Assembly: GCA_036500205.1 (NCBI GenBank)
Contig: DASYCK010000149.1
Coordinates: forward strand, 1 to 40,018
DNA: 40,018 bases
Direction of reading: 5' to 3'
DNA from: DASYCK01 sp036500205
GTDB taxonomy: Bacteria > Myxococcota_A > Polyangia > Fen-1088
Each line of letters begins with the position of its first letter. Position 1 is the first letter of the stretch. Positions 14,740-24,892 of this stretch are shown in pieces. The notes under the pieces were generated by a model. It was not told where the DNA came from. It did no database searches and saw only the letters and a program-made list of their open reading frames with translations. The translations under genes were made by a program, and so were the position numbers.

Positions 14740-16074
14740 GTCGTAGTACTCGGCGCCCAGGTGGGTAATCAGCTCTTCGCCGCGCAGGTGGCGCAGCGTG
14801 TTCTTCAGCTTCATCAGCTGGATGAAGAGGTCGTGCTCGGGGTAGAGGCCAGGGGCCGAGCTGGGGCTCTTCCAGTAGAAGGAGAGCCACTCCTGGATGC
14901 CGCTCATGTTGCAACGCTGGGCGAGATCCATGAACAGGGCCAGATCGAGCACGATCGGCGCCGCCAGGATCGAGTCGCGGCACAGGAAGTCGATCTTGAT
15001 CTGCATCGGGTAGCCCATCCACCCGAAGATGTCGATGTTGTCCCAGCCCTCTTTGTTGTCGCCGCGCGGCGGGTAATAGTTGATGCGCACCACGTGGCAC
15101 ATGTTCCCGTAGAGGTCGGGGTACAGGTGCGGCTGCAGGATGTGCTCGAGCACGCCCAGCTTCGACACCTCCTTGCTCTTGAACGACTCGGGATCGTCGA
15201 GCACCTCGCCGTCTCGGTTGCCGAGGATGTTCGTCGAGTACCAGCCCTCGACGCCCAGCAAGCGCGCCTTGAAGCCGGGCGCCAGGATCGTCTTCATCAA
15301 CGTCTGGCCGGTCTTGAAGTCCTTGCCGCCGATGGGGACGCCGTTCTTCTTGGCCAGCTCCTGCAGGGCCACGGTGTCGACGGTCAGGTTGGGCGCGCCG
15401 TTGCCGAAGGGGACGCCGCTCTTCAGGGCCGCGTAGGCGTAGATCTGCGAGGGCGAGATCTCGGGATCGCTCTCCTCCAGGCCCTTCTCGAAGGCGGCCA
15501 GCGACGCGTGCACGGCGCTGGGGCTGCGGTACACCTCGGTCGAGCCGCACCAGATCATGACCAGGCGGTCGCAGCCGTTCTGCTTCTTGAAGTTCTTGAT
15601 GTCCTCGATCACCTGATCGGCGAGATCGCGCTTCGACTTGCCGGTCTTGGCGTGCGTCGCCGTCAGCTTCTTCACGTAGGTCTGGTCGAAGACCGACGTC
15701 ATGGGGCGAACGGTGGAGAGAAAATCCTTCAGCTCGTTGAGGTGCTCTTTCGACAGCACGCCCGCCTTCGCGGCGGCCTGATAGGCGTCGTCGGGAAACA
15801 GATCCCAGCCGCCGAACACGATGTCCTCGAGCTTGGTGAGGGGAACGAATTCCTTGATGAGGGGCGTCCGGGCATCCGTGCGCTTGCCCAGCCGGATCGT
15901 TCCCATCTGGGTCAGCGAACCGATCGGCTTGGAAATGCCGCGACGGATGGCCTCGACGCCGGCGATGAAGGTCGTGGCGACGGCGCCCATGCCGGGAAGC
16001 AGAATTCCGAGCTTCCCGCTCGCGGGGCGAATATCGACGACTTTTCCAGCGGTTCCAGAGGTATTTGGTGACAT
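14737..16074 (-). CDS. ino1: Myo-inositol-1-phosphate synthase
   Basis: 445 residues. The enzyme converts glucose 6-phosphate to 1L-myo-inositol 1-phosphate with NAD, the first step toward inositol lipids and other inositol compounds. The N-terminus has the NAD-binding LGILLPGMGAVATT. Conserved blocks include MIWCGSTEVYR, VPFGNGAPNLTVDTVAL, GGKDFKTGQT and YYPPRGDNKEGWDNIDIFGW, with SILAAPIVLDLALFMD. The Lys residues of the active site lie in GGKDFKTGQTL and QIKIDFLCRDSILAAP. ATG at 16074 has a strong ribosome site (AAGGAG, 5 bases upstream), so a longer start at 16158 is rejected. Inositol lipids are rare in bacteria but known in Myxococcota and actinobacteria. It stands alone between a repeat element and a divergent promoter region. 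Confidence 0.95.
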   Translation of the reverse strand: MSPNTSGTAGKVVDIRPASGKLGILLPGMGAVATTFIAGVEAIRRGISKPIGSLTQMGTIRLGKRTDARTPLIKEFVPLTKLEDIVFGGWDLFPDDAYQAAAKAGVLSKEHLNELKDFLSTVRPMTSVFDQTYVKKLTATHAKTGKSKRDLADQVIEDIKNFKKQNGCDRLVMIWCGSTEVYRSPSAVHASLAAFEKGLEESDPEISPSQIYAYAALKSGVPFGNGAPNLTVDTVALQELAKKNGVPIGGKDFKTGQTLMKTILAPGFKARLLGVEGWYSTNILGNRDGEVLDDPESFKSKEVSKLGVLEHILQPHLYPDLYGNMCHVVRINYYPPRGDNKEGWDNIDIFGWMGYPMQIKIDFLCRDSILAAPIVLDLALFMDLAQRCNMSGIQEWLSFYWKSPSSAPGLYPEHDLFIQLMKLKNTLRHLRGEELITHLGAEYYD

Positions 16075-16373
16075 GAGGGCTCCTTCTATAGCCGAGGGCG
16101 GGCTAGCTGCAAACGCAAGCGCGTTGCACGACTGACGAAATTTCGACGCGAGGGGCAACCGTGCAACCTGGATGCCTGCGTTCGCCCGTCCCCCCGTGCC
16201 CCTAACCCAGCGAATTTACGTAGCAGCAGGTGTCCGATGGTGGTAAGAATCGCACCCTTTCAAACACCACACGCCTGTCGAGGGGGTCGTGCGTGCCCGG
16301 TCTGGCGAGGTCGCTGGTCCCGGGTTTCGACCCCCGATGAAGCAGGCGGAGGAAACCAACGCGAGGAATGAAC
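16075..16373. promoter_or_regulatory. Divergent ino1 / rpsB control region with palindromes
   Basis: 299 bases without a gene. Two candidate operators lie on the ino1 side: an imperfect inverted repeat TGCAAACGC...GCGTTGCA (16108-16128) and the perfect palindrome CGAAATTTCG (about 16135-16144). On the minus strand TTGCAG and TATAGA (16-base spacer) lie close to the ino1 ribosome site, too close for a normal leader. On the plus strand a TAAGAAT at about 16241-16248 is a possible rpsB -10 without a clear -35. A CGGG/CCCG hairpin is near 16319-16336. Any ribosomal protein S2 leader structure cannot be confirmed by eye. Confidence 0.35.
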
Positions 16374-17306
<933 letters not shown>

Positions 17307-17400
17307 AGGCAGGCAGGGGGAAGGCACGCAGGGGGGACTTCGTCCCCCCTACGAGACCCCCCTTTTTCAGGTCGGCGCCGGCGCGGCTGAGCCGCGCCTC
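17307..17400 (+). repeat. Composite hairpin element, copy B (between rpsB and tsf)
   Basis: Starting at the rpsB stop: AAGGCACGC, then the hairpin AGGGGGGAC-TTC-GTCCCCCCT (17330-17350), ACGAGACCCCCC and a short T run (17362-17366). After a shortened middle comes the second hairpin GGCGCGGCT-G-AGCCGCGCC (17380-17398). The module order matches copies A and C, but the middle segment is missing. The T run makes the first hairpin a possible intrinsic terminator or attenuator inside the rpsB-tsf operon. A further stem (CGCTCCC / GGGAGCG, about 17415-17450) follows before tsf. Confidence 0.7.
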
Positions 17401-17487
17401 CCGCTTTCTTGGACCCGCTCCCTGCGGTCGCTCTGGCGAGCGGGGGAGCGCGGCATTGAAAATTTTTCGAACACGTGAGGATGAACC

Positions 17488-18141
17488 ATGGCTGATGTGA
17501 CGACACAGATGATCAAGGATTTGCGGGAGCGGACGGGCGCGGGGATGGCGGATTGCAAGAAGGCTTTGACCGAGACCAGCGCCGACATGGAGAAGGCGAT
17601 CGAGTACCTTCGCAAGAAGGGGATCGCGTCGGCGGCCAAGAAGGCGACGCGCATCGCCTCCGAGGGGACGGTCGTCAGCTACCTGCACGGCAGCCGCATC
17701 GGCGTGATGGTCGAGATCAACTGCGAGACCGACTTCGTGGCGCGCAACCCCGACTTCGTCGGCTTCGCCAAGGAAGTGGCGATGCAGGTGGCGGCCATGA
17801 GCCCGCAGTACGTCTCGCAGGAAGAAATTCCCACCGCGCTCGTCGAGAAGGAGAAGGGCATCCGCGCCGAGCTCGCCAAGCAGTCCGGCAAGCCCGAGGC
17901 GGTGATCCCGAAGATCATCGAGGGGCAGCTCGCGAAGTGGTCGAAGGAGATCTGCTTGCTCGATCAGATCTGGGTGAAGGACCCGGAAGGCAAGAAGGAC
18001 ATTCGCTCGCTGCTGACCGATCTCGTCGCGAAGACGGGTGAGAACGTCAGGGTCCGTCGCTTCGTCCGCTACGAAGTGGGCGAGGGGCTCGAGAAGCGGG
18101 CCGACGACTTCGTCGAAGAAGTGAAGAAGCAGGCTAGCTGA
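17488..18141 (+). CDS. tsf: Elongation factor Ts
   Basis: 217 residues. EF-Ts exchanges GDP for GTP on EF-Tu. The N-terminal UBA-like domain MIKDLRERTGAGMADCKKAL is followed by the core CETDFVARNPDFVGFAKEVA, which contains the TDFVxRN motif that contacts EF-Tu, and by a C-terminal VRVRRFVRYEVGEGLEK. The protein is shorter than the E. coli form (283 residues), like the compact EF-Ts of Thermus and many deltaproteobacteria. Ribosome site GAGGA, six bases before the ATG. rpsB lies upstream on the same strand, as in most bacteria, but here with a 181-base structured gap. Confidence 0.98.
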   Translation: MADVTTQMIKDLRERTGAGMADCKKALTETSADMEKAIEYLRKKGIASAAKKATRIASEGTVVSYLHGSRIGVMVEINCETDFVARNPDFVGFAKEVAMQVAAMSPQYVSQEEIPTALVEKEKGIRAELAKQSGKPEAVIPKIIEGQLAKWSKEICLLDQIWVKDPEGKKDIRSLLTDLVAKTGENVRVRRFVRYEVGEGLEKRADDFVEEVKKQAS

Positions 18142-18154
18142 GGCCGAGCGCCGC

Positions 18155-18178
18155 GGCGGCCTGAAGCTTCAGGCCGCC
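18155..18178. terminator. Perfect 24-base palindrome between tsf and the convergent membrane gene
   Basis: Two 12-base arms (GGCGGCCTGAAG and CTTCAGGCCGCC) form a perfect palindrome between the stop codons of two convergent genes (18141 and 18186). It is a likely bidirectional terminator although no T run follows. Confidence 0.6.
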
Positions 18179-18185
18179 CGCGGGG

Positions 18186-19151
18186 TCAGCGGACGTCGAT
18201 CGCCTTGAGATTGAGGATCGAGACGCGGGGGATGCGGAACCTGATGTAGCGGGCGGTGGCGCGGGGAAACTTGGCGGTCCAGACCGTGAACGCCTCGGTC
18301 CGGCGCGCCACCTCCGTCCATTGCTTGTGATCGGTGCTGACCTCGATGATCAGTGGAATGGTGCGATCGCCGCAGCAGTCAGGCCGGTTCGTCACCTCGA
18401 CCTGGTGAACCGCCGTCGGCTTCAGCAGGTCGTACTCGGCCCAGGGGTCGTTCTCGTTGTTGGTGTGGCAGAGCAGCAGCCCGTCGCACATCGGATCGGT
18501 CGCGCATCCGGGCCACGTCGAGCTGACGGTGAACGGCTTCCCCTCGACGAGGTTGCTGCCATGGAGCAACGTGCGCGCGCCGGCGCCCAGCAACACCAGC
18601 ACGGCCGCGCACGCCACGACGCGCAGCCAGCGCCGGATGAGGAGGGATTCGACGCGCCGGCGGGGGGCGTCGGCGTTCCACAGCAGCCGATCGAGGAACG
18701 CCCGTGCCTCGGAGACCGGGTCGCTGACCGCCTCGGCCGGATCGTGAGATGAAGGCGTGGGCGACGACGCGGCCGGCGTCGCCGTCAGCAGCGTGGCCTT
18801 GACGGCGGCCAGCCGGGCAGGCTGCGGCTCGGCGGCGCGCAGAGTCTCCTCGGGGGCGCTCTCCCAGGCGACCGCCAGCTCGGGCGCCGTCGTCACGTCC
18901 CCCTTCGTCATGTCCCCCTTCGTCGGCGCCAGCACGAACGCCACGCCATCGCGAACGAGCTGCAACGTCACGGGGGCGCGGTTCCCCGGGGGGAGCGGCT
19001 CGGCCGGCTCGGCGACGCGGCTGGCGATCTCGGCCAGCAGGCGCGCCTGTTGAAGGGCCCCGCCGCGCGACGCTTCGTCGTCGCGCAGGCGCTGCTGAGC
19101 CTCTTGCATCGCGTCGGTCACGAAGATCCAGCCAAGGGCCTTCTTCAGCAT
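18186..19151 (-). CDS. Single-pass membrane protein with C-terminal discoidin (F5/8 type C)-like domain
   Basis: 321 residues. The N-terminal 170 residues are cytoplasmic and Ala/Pro-rich, with a leading LKKALGWIFVTDAMQEAQQRL segment. One membrane helix (WLRVVACAAVLVLLGAGA, about 180-197) is followed by a galactose-binding-like domain: NLVEGKPFTVSSTWPGC, WAEYDLLKPTAVHQVEVTNR, PLIIEVSTDHKQWTEVARR, FPRATARYIRFRIPR. This is the classic pattern of a discoidin fold that binds glycans. The topology, cytoplasmic part plus membrane helix plus outside binding domain, suggests a sensor or anchor. It runs against the surrounding rpsB-tsf-pyrH-frr block and so looks like an insertion into it. Confidence 0.75.
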   Translation of the reverse strand: MLKKALGWIFVTDAMQEAQQRLRDDEASRGGALQQARLLAEIASRVAEPAEPLPPGNRAPVTLQLVRDGVAFVLAPTKGDMTKGDVTTAPELAVAWESAPEETLRAAEPQPARLAAVKATLLTATPAASSPTPSSHDPAEAVSDPVSEARAFLDRLLWNADAPRRRVESLLIRRWLRVVACAAVLVLLGAGARTLLHGSNLVEGKPFTVSSTWPGCATDPMCDGLLLCHTNNENDPWAEYDLLKPTAVHQVEVTNRPDCCGDRTIPLIIEVSTDHKQWTEVARRTEAFTVWTAKFPRATARYIRFRIPRVSILNLKAIDVR

Positions 19152-19282
19152 GGGGGGGATTTATGACCCAGGGACCGTCGAGAAGTCCAGCAGACGGGAA
19201 CGTTCATCGACTCTCCGCGACGCGCGGAATCGAGCCCGCGGTCTTGATGATATTTTGGAGGCGGTGCACTAGAGTGCCTGCG

Positions 19283-20137
19283 ATGCCGAAGGCCAAGCGA
19301 ACCCGTCCACCGTCCAGTTCCGCGGCGCCGCAGCCGAAACCGTCGGCGGTGACGTCCTCCGGTGGTCTCTCGTCGGACGACTCCGAGCGCCCGCCGCTGG
19401 CGCCAGGCGTGAAATACCGCCGCATCCTGCTGAAGCTGTCGGGCGAGGCGCTGATGGGCGAGCAGGGCTTCGGCATCGAGGCCGCCACGCTGTCCCAGAT
19501 CGCCGACGAGCTGATCGACATCCACAGCCTGGGCGTCGAGGTCGGCATCGTCATCGGCGGCGGCAACATCTTCCGCGGGCTGGCCGCCAGCTCGCGCGGG
19601 ATGGATCGCGCCAGCGCCGACTACATGGGCATGCTGGCGACCGTCATCAACTCGCTGGCGCTGCAGGACGCGCTGGAGAGCCGCGGGCTGCGCACCCGCG
19701 TGCTGTCGGCGCTGGAGATGGAGCGGCTGGCCGAGCCGTACATCCGCCGCCGCGCCATTCGCCACCTCGAGAAGGGGCGGCTGGTCATCTTCGCCGCCGG
19801 CACCGGCAACCCGTACTTCACGACCGACACGGCCGCCTCGCTGCGCGCCATGGAGATCGGCGCCGAGATCGTCATGAAGGCGACCCGGGTCGACGGCGTC
19901 TACGACAAGGATCCGCACAAGCACAAGGGGGCGCGCATGTTCCGGCGCCTGTCCTACCTCGACGTGCTGAACCGCAGCCTGGCCGTGATGGACTCGACCG
20001 CCATCTCGCTGTGCCGCGACAACAAGCTGCCCATCCTGGTGTTCAACATGACGAAGCCGGGGAACATCCGCCGGGTCATCCTGGGCGAGCCGCTGGGAAC
20101 GCTGGTGCTCGATGAGGGGGCAGGCACGCCGGGCTGA
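19283..20137 (+). CDS. pyrH: UMP kinase
   Basis: 284 residues. PyrH makes UDP from UMP and ATP in pyrimidine synthesis. Key motifs: KYRRILLKLSGEALMG, the Gly-rich VGIVIGGGNIFRG, DYMGMLATVINSLALQDALE, IFAAGTGNPYFTTDTAA (bacterial UMP kinase signature), KATRVDGVYDKDP and MDSTAISLCRDN. The amino-acid kinase fold is complete. About 40 basic, Ser/Pro-rich residues precede the first strand, more than usual. ATG 19283 gives this start; a GTG at 19274, 12 bases after a GGAGG, is an alternative. The frr gene follows after 109 bases, as in many bacteria. Confidence 0.97.
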   Translation: MPKAKRTRPPSSSAAPQPKPSAVTSSGGLSSDDSERPPLAPGVKYRRILLKLSGEALMGEQGFGIEAATLSQIADELIDIHSLGVEVGIVIGGGNIFRGLAASSRGMDRASADYMGMLATVINSLALQDALESRGLRTRVLSALEMERLAEPYIRRRAIRHLEKGRLVIFAAGTGNPYFTTDTAASLRAMEIGAEIVMKATRVDGVYDKDPHKHKGARMFRRLSYLDVLNRSLAVMDSTAISLCRDNKLPILVFNMTKPGNIRRVILGEPLGTLVLDEGAGTPG

Positions 20138-20195
20138 TGTTGCGCTATCCTCTGCCGCCGTCGGACCCATCGGACGATGACGGCCGGCCACCGGA

Positions 20196-20231
20196 GCGAA
20201 AGGGAACGCGAAAGGGAACGCGAAAGGGAAC
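20196..20231 (+). repeat. Three tandem copies of a 12-base unit before frr
   Basis: GCGAAAGGGAAC is repeated three times exactly and in tandem, ending 15 bases before the frr ATG and next to its ribosome site (AAGGAG). The G/A-rich units resemble weak extra ribosome-binding sites. Copy number may vary between strains by slippage. Confidence 0.85.
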
Positions 20232-20246
20232 GCAAGGAGAGAAGCG

Positions 20247-20804
20247 ATGTTGAACGACGTCCTCAAAGACCTGCAGGTGAACCTCGACAAGGGCATCGAG
20301 GCCTTCAAGCGTGACCTGACCAAGGTGCGCACGGGGCGCGCCAACCTGGCCATCCTCGATGGCGTCCGCGTCGACTACTACGGCACGTACACGCCCCTCA
20401 ACCAGGTGGCGTCGCTGAACGTGGCCGATCCGCGGCTCATCACCGTCAAGCCCTGGGAGCGGTCGCTCATCCCCGAGATCGAGAAGGCCATCAGGTCGGC
20501 GCAGCTCGGGTTGAACCCCAGCTCGGACGGCGAGATGGTGCGGCTGCCCATGCCGGCGCTGACGCAAGAGCGCCGCCAGGAGCTGGTCAAGCTGGTGAAG
20601 AAGATGGCGGAGGAAGGCAAGGTGGCCCTGCGCGCCGCCCGCCGCGATGGAAACGAGATGCTGAAGGAGCTGTTGAAAGAAGGCGGCATCACCGAGGACG
20701 ACGAGCGCAACGGTTTGAAGAAGGTGCAGGAGACGACCGACAAGGCCGTCTCTCGCATCGACGAGCTCCTGGCCAAGAAAGAGGGCGAGATCCTCGAGGT
20801 CTGA
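20247..20804 (+). CDS. frr: Ribosome recycling factor
   Basis: 185 residues, the normal length. RRF splits post-termination ribosomes together with EF-G. Signatures: KVRTGRANLAILDGVRVDYYG, TPLNQVASLNVADPRLITVKP, IEKAIRSAQLGLNPSSDG, LPMPALTQERRQELVKLVKK and AEEGKVALRAARRDGNEML. The C-terminal helix ends at KKEGEILEV. The ribosome site is AAGGAG, seven bases from the ATG. It follows pyrH in the conserved order. Confidence 0.98.
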   Translation: MLNDVLKDLQVNLDKGIEAFKRDLTKVRTGRANLAILDGVRVDYYGTYTPLNQVASLNVADPRLITVKPWERSLIPEIEKAIRSAQLGLNPSSDGEMVRLPMPALTQERRQELVKLVKKMAEEGKVALRAARRDGNEMLKELLKEGGITEDDERNGLKKVQETTDKAVSRIDELLAKKEGEILEV

Positions 20805-20824
20805 TCGCCTGGGTTCGATTGCAG

Positions 20825-20848
20825 CGCCCGCTCCATCGAGGGCGGGCG
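20825..20848 (+). terminator. Hairpin between frr and the lamin-tail-like gene
   Basis: CGCCCGC and GCGGGCG form a 7-bp stem around a 10-base loop. The stem ends right at the GAGGAG ribosome site of the next gene, and no T run follows, so attenuation or shielding of that site is as likely as termination. Confidence 0.4.
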
Positions 20849-20854
20849 AGGAGA

Positions 20855-21298
20855 ATGGATACGCACATGGCACTGGTCTTTCGCGAGGCGCACGCGGCGT
20901 CGGATAAAAAACTGATCAACGAAGAGTACTTCGTGCTGGAGAACGACGGGGCATCGGCGGTGAACACCGCGCGCCTGCAGGTCATCAGCTCGAGGGTCCC
21001 CAAGCCGGGGCAGAAGCAGCAGCGGGGCTCGCTGCTCGGCATCATCGATCCCGGCTTCATGCTGCAGCCGGGGGAGAAGATCCTGGTGGTGAGTGGCATG
21101 CCGGGGAAGAAGTCCCACGGCGAGCCGCCCGCCCGCGAGGGGATGCGCACCTATCACCTGCTGCAGCAGGCGCGCCTGCTGAACGGCGCCGGCACGGTCA
21201 TCAAGCTGGCGCTGAACCAGATGGAAGTGGCGAAGCTGGTCTTCGATCCCGAGACCTCGACCGGCGTGGCCGCGGCAGAAGCGGCGGCGAAATCCTGA
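20855..21298 (+). CDS. Small protein resembling a lamin-tail (LTD) fold, unknown function
   Basis: 147 residues. The run KLINEEYFVLENDGASAVNT, VISSR, FMLQPGEKILVVSGMPGK and then ARLLNGAGTVIKLALNQMEV resembles lamin-tail domains: E-x-F-x-x-LxN-G at the start, a PG-E-x-I-x-V turn in the middle and LxNxG-x-x-xxLxN near the end. Bacterial LTD proteins are usually secreted or tied to envelope or DNA functions; here there is no signal peptide, so it is probably cytoplasmic. The start is uncertain: ATG 20855 is almost on top of GAGGAG and ATG 20867 is a possible alternative. Its stop overlaps the next start (TGATG), so it is coupled to a PHA-granule family protein. The fold assignment is inference. 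Confidence 0.65.
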   Translation: MDTHMALVFREAHAASDKKLINEEYFVLENDGASAVNTARLQVISSRVPKPGQKQQRGSLLGIIDPGFMLQPGEKILVVSGMPGKKSHGEPPAREGMRTYHLLQQARLLNGAGTVIKLALNQMEVAKLVFDPETSTGVAAAEAAAKS

Positions 21299-21612
21299 TG
21301 CCGAAGTTCGAAGTCGATATCCCGCACAGCCTGCCCGTCGACGAGGTGAAGACCCGCATCGGCGGCGCCACCTCGAAGATCGAGTCGAAGTACGGCGCCG
21401 AGTGCAAGTGGGTCGGTGACCGGCAGCTCACGGTGTCGCGCAAGGGGCTCGACGCCACGCTGACCATCGAGCCCACGCGCGTTCACGTGGACATCTCGCT
21501 GGGATTCTTGCTGACTCCCATGGCGTCGCCCATCAAGGCGGGGCTGGCGAAGGAGCTGGCGGGGCTGCTGGCGGCGCCGTCGGCGACCGGTTCAGGCCCC
21601 GCGACCACCTGA
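21298..21612 (+). CDS. Polyhydroxyalkanoic acid system (PHA_gran_rgn) family protein
   Basis: 104 residues. MPKFEVDIPHSLPVDEVKTRI, YGAECKWVGDRQLTVSRKGL and a second half THVHVDISLGFLLTPMASPI-like match the PHA granule-associated/regulatory family, small proteins found next to PHA synthesis genes in many proteobacteria. No PHA synthase is in this window, so a role in storage granules is only suggested. The start overlaps the previous stop (TGATG). Its last 21 bases overlap the end of the convergent gene at 21592-22533. Confidence 0.8.
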   Translation: MPKFEVDIPHSLPVDEVKTRIGGATSKIESKYGAECKWVGDRQLTVSRKGLDATLTIEPTRVHVDISLGFLLTPMASPIKAGLAKELAGLLAAPSATGSGPATT

Positions 21613-22533
21613 TTCGGCCGGCGGTTTTTTCGGCTCCTCGCGCGGCGTCGCCAGGGCGCGGGCGCGGCGCAGCTCATCGAGGGTGCTGTCGGGCCGGCCA
21701 CTGACCACGATGGGTGCGCTCGACGGCGGCGAAATGCCGACGCTGGCGTGGCCGCTGTCCCCCTGTCCCGGCAAGAACCCGACGTCGAGGCCGACCGCCT
21801 CGTTGGCGCGGCGGAGGCGGGTGGCCGCCGCCAGCTGCAGCGCCCGCTCCTTCTGCGGCGCCGCGCCCAGGTTCCAGAGCACGTGCAGGCGGGCGTCGTC
21901 CCAGACCACGCCCAGGGGGGCTTCGCGGTATTCCTCCAGCAGCACGGCCACCTCGCGCGGCGTGGGCGCCCCCCAGGGGCCGCCGCTGACCTCGATGGCG
22001 ACCACCACGCCAGCCCGCTCGGCCAGCGGGACCAGCAGATCGAGGGAGAAGCGGCAGGCGTCGAGAATTCCTGGCGAGCGGGCCCGTCGCTCCGAGAACG
22101 CCGCCGCCAGCAGGGTCGCGCCCGGCTCGTCTTCGTCCATCTCGCGACGTTGAAAGCGGCGCCGGACCTCGGTGGGGGCGACGCCCAGGGGAATGTCGCC
22201 GAAGCTCACCGTGAACAGCCCCACGCCCAGAGGCACCGCGGCGGCCAGCGCCTTGTCGAACAGATCGACGGCGGCGCGGCGCTCTTCGGGGTCATCGACC
22301 GAGGCGAGAAACGGCAGGCGCTTCCCGGGAGGCAGGGGGACGGTGTCGAGCAGCGGCGCGGCCGCCACGGGGACGGCCAGCCCCGCGGCCGCGGCCGCCG
22401 TCGCCAGGTCGACGGCCCGGGAGCGGCTGCACCAGGGAGCGAGGGCGATCCCGACGAACCCGGCCTCACCGGCCAGGCGAACGAGCGGGGCGGGGTCGCC
22501 GCCGCCACGAAGCTCGGAACCGAGGAGGATCAC
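21592..22533 (-). CDS. TIM-barrel protein of the sugar phosphate isomerase/epimerase (AP endonuclease 2-like) type
   Basis: 313 residues from a GTG. Barrel-like alternation is visible: FVGIALAPWC, VPVAAAPL, FLASVDDPEERRAAVDLFDK, VGLFTVSFGDIPL, DLLVPLAERAGVVVAIEVS, APLGVVWDDARLHVL, VGLDVGFLPGQGDSG. The pattern IALAP...TVSFGD...IEV...WDDARLH is that of xylose-isomerase-like/AP endonuclease 2 barrels, with metal-binding E and D/H in the expected strands. The substrate is unknown. About 40 Pro/Lys/Arg-rich residues end the protein. It overlaps the plus-strand PHA-family gene by 21 bases at the 3' ends. The OmpA-family promoter lies just upstream, facing away. Confidence 0.6.
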   Translation of the reverse strand: MILLGSELRGGGDPAPLVRLAGEAGFVGIALAPWCSRSRAVDLATAAAAAGLAVPVAAAPLLDTVPLPPGKRLPFLASVDDPEERRAAVDLFDKALAAAVPLGVGLFTVSFGDIPLGVAPTEVRRRFQRREMDEDEPGATLLAAAFSERRARSPGILDACRFSLDLLVPLAERAGVVVAIEVSGGPWGAPTPREVAVLLEEYREAPLGVVWDDARLHVLWNLGAAPQKERALQLAAATRLRRANEAVGLDVGFLPGQGDSGHASVGISPPSSAPIVVSGRPDSTLDELRRARALATPREEPKKPPAESGGRGA

Positions 22534-22593
22534 GGGGCGAATCCGGGGCTTCGGGCAGGCGGTACCCGTTCGGCTTCAGGGCGCCGCGTTTCA

Positions 22594-22621
22594 TTGACAG
22601 GGATCATCTCACTGATATAAA
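22594..22621 (+). promoter_or_regulatory. Strong sigma-70-type promoter for the OmpA-family gene
   Basis: TTGACA at 22594-22599 (perfect), 16-base spacer, TATAAA at 22616-22621. Transcription would begin near 22628, leaving a 67-base leader. This is the best housekeeping promoter seen in the window, fitting an abundant envelope protein. Confidence 0.7.
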
Positions 22622-22694
22622 TGGCGGCGCTTCTTAATCTTTTTGGTCGAAGCTCGTTTTTCATCACGGGCTTCTCGCGTTTCGGGAGGGTTCT

Positions 22695-24701
<2,007 letters not shown>

Positions 24702-24892
24702 AGGCACGCAGGGGGGACGAAGTCCCCCCTACGAAAGGCACGTAGGGGGGACTCTGTCCCCCCTACGAGACCCCCCTGAGAAGTGGGATCCGGACCTGTT
24801 AGGCGGGGCCGGATCTCATCGACGAGCACTATCTCCGGCGGGCAGAGCCCGCCTTCGATGCCGGGGAGGACTTTGTCCTCCCTGCGACCCTC
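24702..24892 (+). repeat. Composite hairpin element, copy C (array after the OmpA-family gene)
   Basis: Begins right after the TAA at 24699-24701. Three G/C hairpins are present: AGGGGGGAC-GAA-GTCCCCCCT (24710-24730), CGTAGGGGGGAC-TCT-GTCCCCCCTACG (24741-24767) followed by AGACCCCCC, and a decayed GGGAGGAC-TTT-GTCCTCCC (24864-24882) followed by GCGACCCTCC. Between the second and third lie the GGATCCGGACC segment and the hairpin GGCGGGC-AGA-GCCCGCC (24837-24853). The stretch 24735-24860 aligns base by base with copy A read on the minus strand. The extra hairpins look like local duplications. Confidence 0.75.

Noticed and set aside
16315..16336. T-arm-like GGGTTTCGACCC, possible tRNA
   Set aside because: No acceptor, D or anticodon arms can be placed around it; probably a small leader hairpin before rpsB.
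19244..19282. Promoter TTGATG before pyrH
   Set aside because: No acceptable -10 at 16-18 bases.
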